Below are positions 7,483-11,369 of a stretch of 11,369 nucleotides of DNA, piece by piece (the first letter of the stretch is position 1; every line of letters starts with the position of its first letter). Under the pieces are notes generated by a model that saw nothing but the letters and a program-made list of their open reading frames with translations, had not been told where the DNA came from and ran no database searches. This DNA is from a bacterium UBP8_UBA6595 (lineage in GTDB: Bacteria > Margulisbacteria > Marinamargulisbacteria > UBA6595): the NCBI GenBank assembly GCA_002433595.1, contig DJIL01000016.1, positions 1-11,369 of the forward strand, written 5' to 3'. The translations under genes and the position numbers were made by a program.

Positions 7483-8064
7483 CTAGCCGTTTTCAATTAA
7501 CGGCTTAGCCCCATGATCCATGTATTGCAAAATAACGGTCCAATATAGAACCAGAATTAAAATTGAAATGACCAAGTTGACCATAAGCAACATGGGTAAA
7601 GCCCCCCAAAAACCAATAAACGCAAAAACACTAACACAGCCAACTACAACCCCCAATCGCATAGACTGAATTATAAAGGCTGCCCCCATAGTAACACAGG
7701 CAAATGCAACCCATACGGTTACATCCAAGGCCCCATAAATACCCGACAAAAACAAAAACACCAGCGCAGGGTGCGCATTATTGCGATAATCCCACCAATA
7801 ATGGGCCACCAAGCCAACCCCAAGCCCCACCAAACTATTAACCCCCACAAATACAACGCTTTGCATTAAGACAAACCCCTTAGCCACCACCAGCGCGTTG
7901 GCCAACAGCTGTTGAACAACGCCCCAAGACACAAATACGGATACATTTTTCTGAGGGCCTACCAAAAATTTCCAGGTATACCCTGATACCATTATAAATC
8001 CACGTCGCCAGGGCATTAGCCCCAAAATAATCACCCCAATGAGACTAATCACCGAATCCAGCAT
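7483..8064 (-). CDS. Small integral membrane protein, PlsY-like without catalytic motifs
   Basis: A 193-residue, very hydrophobic protein with about five or six membrane helices. I do not recognise a clear family, but its landmarks follow the order and spacing of PlsY, the glycerol-3-phosphate acyltransferase. LGLMP (14-18) sits where PlsY has LGSIP. VGPQKN (35-40) replaces the GSGN part of the acyl-phosphate/glycerol-3-phosphate loop. AKG (61-63) corresponds to the D-x-x-KG region, AHYW (87-90) to GHxxP, and NNAHPALV (95-102) takes the place of GGKGVAT. The catalytic-type residues are therefore mostly lost, and the length is near PlsY's (about 200). The gene starts 2 bp after the lysC stop and is likely co-transcribed with it. 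It could be a catalytically dead PlsY relative or an unrelated protein with a chance resemblance. A GTAGGT directly abuts the ATG, too close for a normal Shine-Dalgarno. Confidence 0.75.
   Translation of the reverse strand: MLDSVISLIGVIILGLMPWRRGFIMVSGYTWKFLVGPQKNVSVFVSWGVVQQLLANALVVAKGFVLMQSVVFVGVNSLVGLGVGLVAHYWWDYRNNAHPALVFLFLSGIYGALDVTVWVAFACVTMGAAFIIQSMRLGVVVGCVSVFAFIGFWGALPMLLMVNLVISILILVLYWTVILQYMDHGAKPLIENG
7485..7505. terminator. Hairpin at convergent gene ends
   Basis: A perfect 7-bp inverted repeat, AGCCGTT (7485-7491) and AACGGCT (7499-7505) with a 7-nt loop, lies at the 3' ends of the protease and the membrane-protein genes and overlaps the latter's last codons. No T run follows on either strand, so intrinsic termination is uncertain. 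A role in two-way termination or mRNA end protection fits its position. Confidence 0.35.
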
Positions 8065-8066
8065 AC

Positions 8067-9311
8067 CTACAGCTGATCAAGCTGAAACGCATCGTGCAAC
8101 AACTGAGCAGCGGCTCCACCCTGATCTCGATCAATCGCACATGATATTTTTATCTCTGATGTTGAAATCAAATGAATATTCATCCCCGCTTTCCCCAATA
8201 CATCAAAAACAGTTGCGGCTACCCCCGGCCGACTAATCATTCCCACGCCAACAACCGATACTTTAGCAATCTGTGTATGTTCGATCACAGACACACCTTT
8301 CAAGCTATCCGAGATGGATACGGCAATAGCCTTGGCCGACTGAGTATCTGACTGGGATACCGTAAACGTAATGGTGTTCGTGCCTTTATCTTGTGTGCTT
8401 TGCACAATCATATCCACACTAATATTAGCTGCCGCCAACGCACCAAATACCTGGGCCGCAATCCCTGGAATATCGGGCAATCCGCGCAAGGCAAATAAAA
8501 CCTCATCTTCATTCACTGTAACACCGGTAACCGGCTGCTGAACTTCCATACCAATCTCCTTAACTCTTGTTCCTGATTCATTACTAAACGATGAGCGCAC
8601 ATGCAACTCAATGCCATTAATTTTGGCGCATTCCACTGCACGTGGATGCAATACCCGGGCGCCTAGCGATGCCAACTCCAACATGTCATCGTAACTGACC
8701 ATTGGCAATTTACTCACCCCCCGAATAGACCGCGGGTCTGACGTATAAACCCCGTCTACATCCGTATAAATATCACACACGGCTACATTTAAAGCCGCCG
8801 CCAACACCACCGCCGAGGTGTCCGACCCCCCCCGCCCAATTGTGGTCACGTCGTTGCGTTTATTAACACCTTGAAATCCCGTAACAATCACCACCGAATG
8901 ACTGGCCAATTCCTGGTGAATACGGGTCAAATCCACCCCAAGAATTTTGGCTCGTGAATACATCATCTCGGTTTTTATCCCGGCCTGCCCCCCTGTTAGC
9001 GATACTGCCGAACACCCTCGGGCATGCACCGCCATGGCCAACAACGATGCCGATACAATTTCTCCTGTTGCCACCAATTGATCATACTCCCGAGAACTTG
9101 CCGACTGAAACGCCTCTGGCACGTCTGTAACACGCATGGACTGAGCCAATTGAACCAGCTGATCTGTTGTAGACCCCATGGCACTCACCACGACCACCAA
9201 GCGATGCCCATCCGCCACACACTGGGCCAATCGATCGGCTACTGCATGCAACCGCTCCGTTGACCCAACCGACGTCCCTCCGTATTTATGGACTAAAATT
9301 GTTCGACTCAT
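8067..9311 (-). CDS. lysC: Aspartate kinase
   Basis: Cytoplasmic enzyme that phosphorylates L-aspartate with ATP, the first committed step toward lysine, diaminopimelate, threonine and methionine. The kinase domain has VHKYGGTSVGS (residues 7-17, with the catalytic-site Lys9), LVATGEIVSASLL (79-91), GRGGSDTSA (159-167) and YTDVDGVYTSDPR (182-194). Two ACT domains follow (about 263-335 and 345-408), so feedback inhibition by lysine and/or threonine is expected. The length of 414 residues is normal for monofunctional LysC; there is no fused homoserine dehydrogenase. The ATG at 9311 directly precedes the first strand. A TACAAT -10-like hexamer at 9323-9318 would place the transcript start at or next to the ATG. 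The gene diverges from ilvD and is followed after 2 bp by the PlsY-like membrane gene. Confidence 0.95.
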   Translation of the reverse strand: MSRTILVHKYGGTSVGSTERLHAVADRLAQCVADGHRLVVVVSAMGSTTDQLVQLAQSMRVTDVPEAFQSASSREYDQLVATGEIVSASLLAMAVHARGCSAVSLTGGQAGIKTEMMYSRAKILGVDLTRIHQELASHSVVIVTGFQGVNKRNDVTTIGRGGSDTSAVVLAAALNVAVCDIYTDVDGVYTSDPRSIRGVSKLPMVSYDDMLELASLGARVLHPRAVECAKINGIELHVRSSFSNESGTRVKEIGMEVQQPVTGVTVNEDEVLFALRGLPDIPGIAAQVFGALAAANISVDMIVQSTQDKGTNTITFTVSQSDTQSAKAIAVSISDSLKGVSVIEHTQIAKVSVVGVGMISRPGVAATVFDVLGKAGMNIHLISTSEIKISCAIDRDQGGAAAQLLHDAFQLDQL

Positions 9312-9317
9312 TCTTCT

Positions 9318-9323
9318 ATTGTA
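9318..9323 (-). promoter_or_regulatory. Possible lysC -10 box
   Basis: TACAAT on the minus strand matches TATAAT at 5 of 6 positions and ends 6 nt before the lysC ATG. This would give a leaderless or nearly leaderless mRNA. I find no good -35 box at 16-19 bp. Confidence 0.3.
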
Positions 9324-9332
9324 CCCAAATAG

Positions 9333-9361
9333 ATGACAACACGTACAGAGTCCGCTATGAT
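9333..9361 (+). promoter_or_regulatory. Sigma-70-type promoter of ilvD
   Basis: ATGACA (9333-9338, 5/6 to TTGACA) and TATGAT (9356-9361, 5/6 to TATAAT) are separated by exactly 17 bp. Transcription would start near 9368, about 10 nt before the ATG at 9378. No attenuator, T-box or leader peptide fits in this space, so classic branched-chain attenuation is not visible. Confidence 0.65.
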
Positions 9362-9377
9362 AAATGGATAAAGAACA

Positions 9378-11090
9378 ATGACAAAAAGCAGCGATAATTC
9401 AAAAAAAACAGATCCCAAGCGCCCCTACTCATCTGCACTCGTCGATGGTGATGACCGGGCTCAATCTAGAGCTATGTTACGGGCCGTTGGCTTTACCGAC
9501 GCCGACTTCAAGAAACCCCAAATCGGTATTGCCTCCACCTGGAGCCAAGTCACCCCCTGCAACAGCCACATCGATGCACTCGCCAAGCAGTGCCAAGTGG
9601 GGGTTGATGCGGCCAATGGCAAAGGCGTTATTTTTAATACCATTACCATTTCTGATGGCATTTCAATGGGCAGTCAAGGCATGAAATATTCCTTGGTTTC
9701 TCGGGAAGTCATCGCCGATTCAATTGAAACCGTCGTCGGTTGCCAAGGCTTTGACGGCGTGGTCGCCATTGGGGGCTGCGATAAAAACATGCCGGCGTGC
9801 ATTATTGCAATGGCTCGGTTAAACCGTCCCGCGGTGTTTGTTTATGGCGGGACTATCTTACCCGGCTGTCACAACGGAAAAAACTTGGACGTTGTCTCTG
9901 TATTTGAAGCCGTGGGCGCCCACGCCGCTGGTAAAATTGATACCGCTACCTTTGAAGCCATTGAAAAAAAAGCCATTCCCGGCCCCGGATCCTGCGGCGG
10001 CATGTATACCGCCAATACCATGGCCAGTGCCATTGAGGCATTGGGGATGAGCCTGCCCAACAGCTCCGCTCAAACCGCTGTGTCTGAGGCCAAAAAACGG
10101 GATTGTGAACAGGCCGGCGAAGCGGTGCTCGCGTTGGTCAAACACACCATCTGCCCCCGAGATATTATGACCCGGAAGGCCTTTGAAAACGCCATTACTA
10201 TTATTGTTGCTTTGGGGGGATCCACCAATGCCGTGCTGCATATGCTAGCCATGGCACACGCCACCGGGGTGGCCTTGGATTTGGATGATTTTACCCGCAT
10301 TGGCCAACGGGTGCCGGTCTTGGCTGATTTGAAGCCCAGCGGAGCCTACAGCATGGCGGAATTGGTCGCCATTGGGGGCATTCGTCCCTTGATGAAACAG
10401 TTGCTCGACGCGGGTCTTCTGCATGGCGATTGTTTGACCGTGACAGGGAAAACCTTGGCCGAAAACCTGGCGCATGTGGCGCCGTATCCAGACGGGCAAA
10501 CCATTATTCGCCCCCTAGATAACCCCATTAAATCCAGCAGTCATTTGGTTATTTGCTACGGCAATGTCGCCCCTGACGGCGCTGTGGCTAAGCTATCGGG
10601 TAAAGAGGGGTTGTCCTTTACCGGAAAGGCCCGGGTGTTTAATTCCGAAGAAGCCGCCATGGCCGCTATTTTGGATGATAATCCCACCCAAACCATTCAG
10701 AAAGGCGATGTACTTGTGATCCGCTACGAAGGCCCCAAAGGCGGCCCCGGCATGCGTGAAATGCTGTCCCCCACCGCCGCCATTATGGGCAAAGGGCTGG
10801 GGAATGACGTGGCCTTGATCACCGATGGCCGATTTTCCGGTGGCACCCACGGGTTTGTGGTTGGGCACATTACGCCCGAAGCCATGGTGGGCGGCCCCAT
10901 TGCCCTGATTCACGACGGGGATTCTATTACAATTGATGCCCATGACCAAACGGTTATGGTGGATGTGGACGCTGACACCTTAGCCGAACGACGCGCCCAG
11001 TGGGTACCCCCAGCACCCAATGCCACCACGGGAGTCCTGGCAAAATACGCCCGATTGGTACACTCCGCCAGCGAAGGCGCTATTACGTAG
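9378..11090 (+). CDS. ilvD: Dihydroxy-acid dehydratase
   Basis: Cytoplasmic iron-sulfur enzyme that dehydrates 2,3-dihydroxy-isovalerate and 2,3-dihydroxy-3-methylvalerate to the 2-keto acids that precede valine, leucine and isoleucine. The three cluster cysteines are visible: Cys61 in TPCNSH, Cys134 in GGCDKNMP and Cys206 in GPGSCGGMYTANTM. This pattern and the length of 570 residues fit the family's shorter, [2Fe-2S]-type members. Further conserved blocks are DGISMGSQGMKYSLVSRE (about 94-111), LGGSTNAVLH (about 279-288) and, near the C-terminus, TDGRFSGGTHG (about 482-492), whose serine is thought to act as the catalytic base. The start at 9378 follows a good promoter, with only a weak purine stretch (GGATAAAGAA) as possible ribosome site. 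It diverges from lysC, and no other ilv gene is in the window. Confidence 0.97.
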   Translation: MTKSSDNSKKTDPKRPYSSALVDGDDRAQSRAMLRAVGFTDADFKKPQIGIASTWSQVTPCNSHIDALAKQCQVGVDAANGKGVIFNTITISDGISMGSQGMKYSLVSREVIADSIETVVGCQGFDGVVAIGGCDKNMPACIIAMARLNRPAVFVYGGTILPGCHNGKNLDVVSVFEAVGAHAAGKIDTATFEAIEKKAIPGPGSCGGMYTANTMASAIEALGMSLPNSSAQTAVSEAKKRDCEQAGEAVLALVKHTICPRDIMTRKAFENAITIIVALGGSTNAVLHMLAMAHATGVALDLDDFTRIGQRVPVLADLKPSGAYSMAELVAIGGIRPLMKQLLDAGLLHGDCLTVTGKTLAENLAHVAPYPDGQTIIRPLDNPIKSSSHLVICYGNVAPDGAVAKLSGKEGLSFTGKARVFNSEEAAMAAILDDNPTQTIQKGDVLVIRYEGPKGGPGMREMLSPTAAIMGKGLGNDVALITDGRFSGGTHGFVVGHITPEAMVGGPIALIHDGDSITIDAHDQTVMVDVDADTLAERRAQWVPPAPNATTGVLAKYARLVHSASEGAIT

Positions 11091-11248
11091 CCCACCTGAA
11101 TTAGTCGGTTACTAACTCATTAACTCCCCGGTGCCTTAATAGATTGAAAAAATTCGATGCGTTTTTTGCATACCGCTAGACGATAGCTATTATGACAAAT
11201 TAATTTATTGTATTAACAGTTTTTATTTTTTTAAAAAGAGGAGTAACA
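11091..11248 (+). promoter_or_regulatory. Intergenic leader region before the last gene, with possible promoter
   Basis: This AT-rich spacer holds no gene. A possible sigma-70 promoter is TTGCAT (11166-11171) and TATTAT (11188-11193) with a 16-bp spacer, giving a leader of about 50 nt; the -35 match is poor. Upstream, an A6 (11147-11152) and T6 (11162-11167) flank a 9-nt loop and might act as a weak ilvD terminator. TAACTC occurs twice (11113-11118 and 11121-11126), and TTAGT/ACTAA (11101-11105/11111-11115) form a 5-bp stem. None of these is strong. Confidence 0.35.
11238..11243 (+). promoter_or_regulatory. Strong Shine-Dalgarno
   Basis: GAGGAG followed by a 5-nt spacer (TAACA) and ATG at 11249. 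This is the only near-consensus ribosome binding site in the window and fixes the start of the last gene. Confidence 0.8.
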
Positions 11249-11369
11249 ATGTCAAACATTCATGCCAATTTAATTAACAATGCCACAAACATGCAAAGCC
11301 AATTGCTGGAGTTTTCACACCAGCTGTCTAACTTGTCGCTGAAATCTCTGGAGGATCAAGCCAGTTTTA
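11249..11369 (+). CDS. N-terminal fragment of an unidentified protein, possibly phasin-like
   Basis: Only the first 40 residues are inside the window; the gene runs off the right edge. They begin MSNIHANLINNATNMQ and continue as an amphipathic, Leu/Ser/Asn/Gln-rich helix (LLEFSHQLSNLSLKSLEDQASF region is the last part). There is no signal peptide and no membrane segment. Phasins, small helical proteins that coat polyhydroxyalkanoate granules, often start with this kind of helix and are strongly expressed, which would suit the excellent ribosome site and separate promoter region. This is a guess from texture, not from a diagnostic motif. That the frame is a real gene is much surer than the product. 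Confidence 0.7.
   Translation, partial: MSNIHANLINNATNMQSQLLEFSHQLSNLSLKSLEDQASF

Noticed and set aside
9765..10381. 16-bp exact repeat GGTCGCCATTGGGGGC within ilvD (near 9769 and 10364)
   Set aside because: Both copies encode the common local pattern V-A-I-G-G with the organism's usual codons; it is probably coincidence.
9858..10949. Long reverse-strand open frames inside ilvD
   Set aside because: They are low-complexity Gly/His-rich shadows of a well-conserved gene on the other strand.
11155..11170. TTGCA at 11166-11170 as a -12 element of a sigma-54 promoter for the last gene
   Set aside because: There is no GG dinucleotide at the matching -24 position.

Overview
The window is a piece of a Gram-negative bacterial chromosome of moderate GC. 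A periplasmic HtrA-type protease with a signal peptide, a sigma-54 enhancer-binding protein and a possible phasin at the right edge point to a proteobacterium or a relative. I cannot name the lineage: the MurG here is of the type I associate with Firmicutes, and almost no gene has a clear Shine-Dalgarno sequence. I see no tRNA, rRNA, CRISPR array, insertion sequence or phage gene.

Layout. (1) Positions 1-394 (+) hold the C-terminal part of a SAM-dependent methyltransferase. Its frame is broken at the left edge by a 20-bp imperfect tandem duplication. (2) Positions 423-4580 (-) are a tight operon, murG > coaX > GT-C membrane glycosyltransferase > GtrB/ArnC-like polyprenyl-phosphate glycosyltransferase. 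All three junctions use the same 4-bp ATGA overlap. (3) A 39-bp divergent region separates murG from a rightward pair (4620-7461): a sigma-54 enhancer-binding regulator with an RsbRD-like N-terminal region, overlapped by 17 nt by a DegQ/MucD-type protease with two PDZ domains. (4) Converging on these is a leftward pair (7483-9311): aspartokinase lysC, then a small membrane protein that looks like a PlsY acyltransferase without its catalytic motifs. (5) ilvD (9378-11090, +) diverges from lysC behind a good sigma-70-type promoter. (6) After a 158-bp spacer, a new gene with the only strong Shine-Dalgarno of the window starts at 11249 and runs off the edge.

How the genes fit together. The leftward operon joins a lipid-carrier GlcNAc transferase (MurG), a probable undecaprenyl-phosphate sugar transferase (GtrB-like) and a GT-C enzyme that typically uses such lipid-linked sugars. 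This suggests envelope glycan work, with CoA synthesis (CoaX) embedded in it. The regulator and protease look like an envelope-quality-control unit. LysC and IlvD are amino-acid biosynthesis genes.

The most unusual points are the frameshifting duplication at the left edge, the coupled glycosylation cassette, the PlsY-like protein lacking its active-site motifs, the regulator/protease overlap, and -10-like boxes lying so close to start codons that several transcripts would have leaders of about 0-10 nt.
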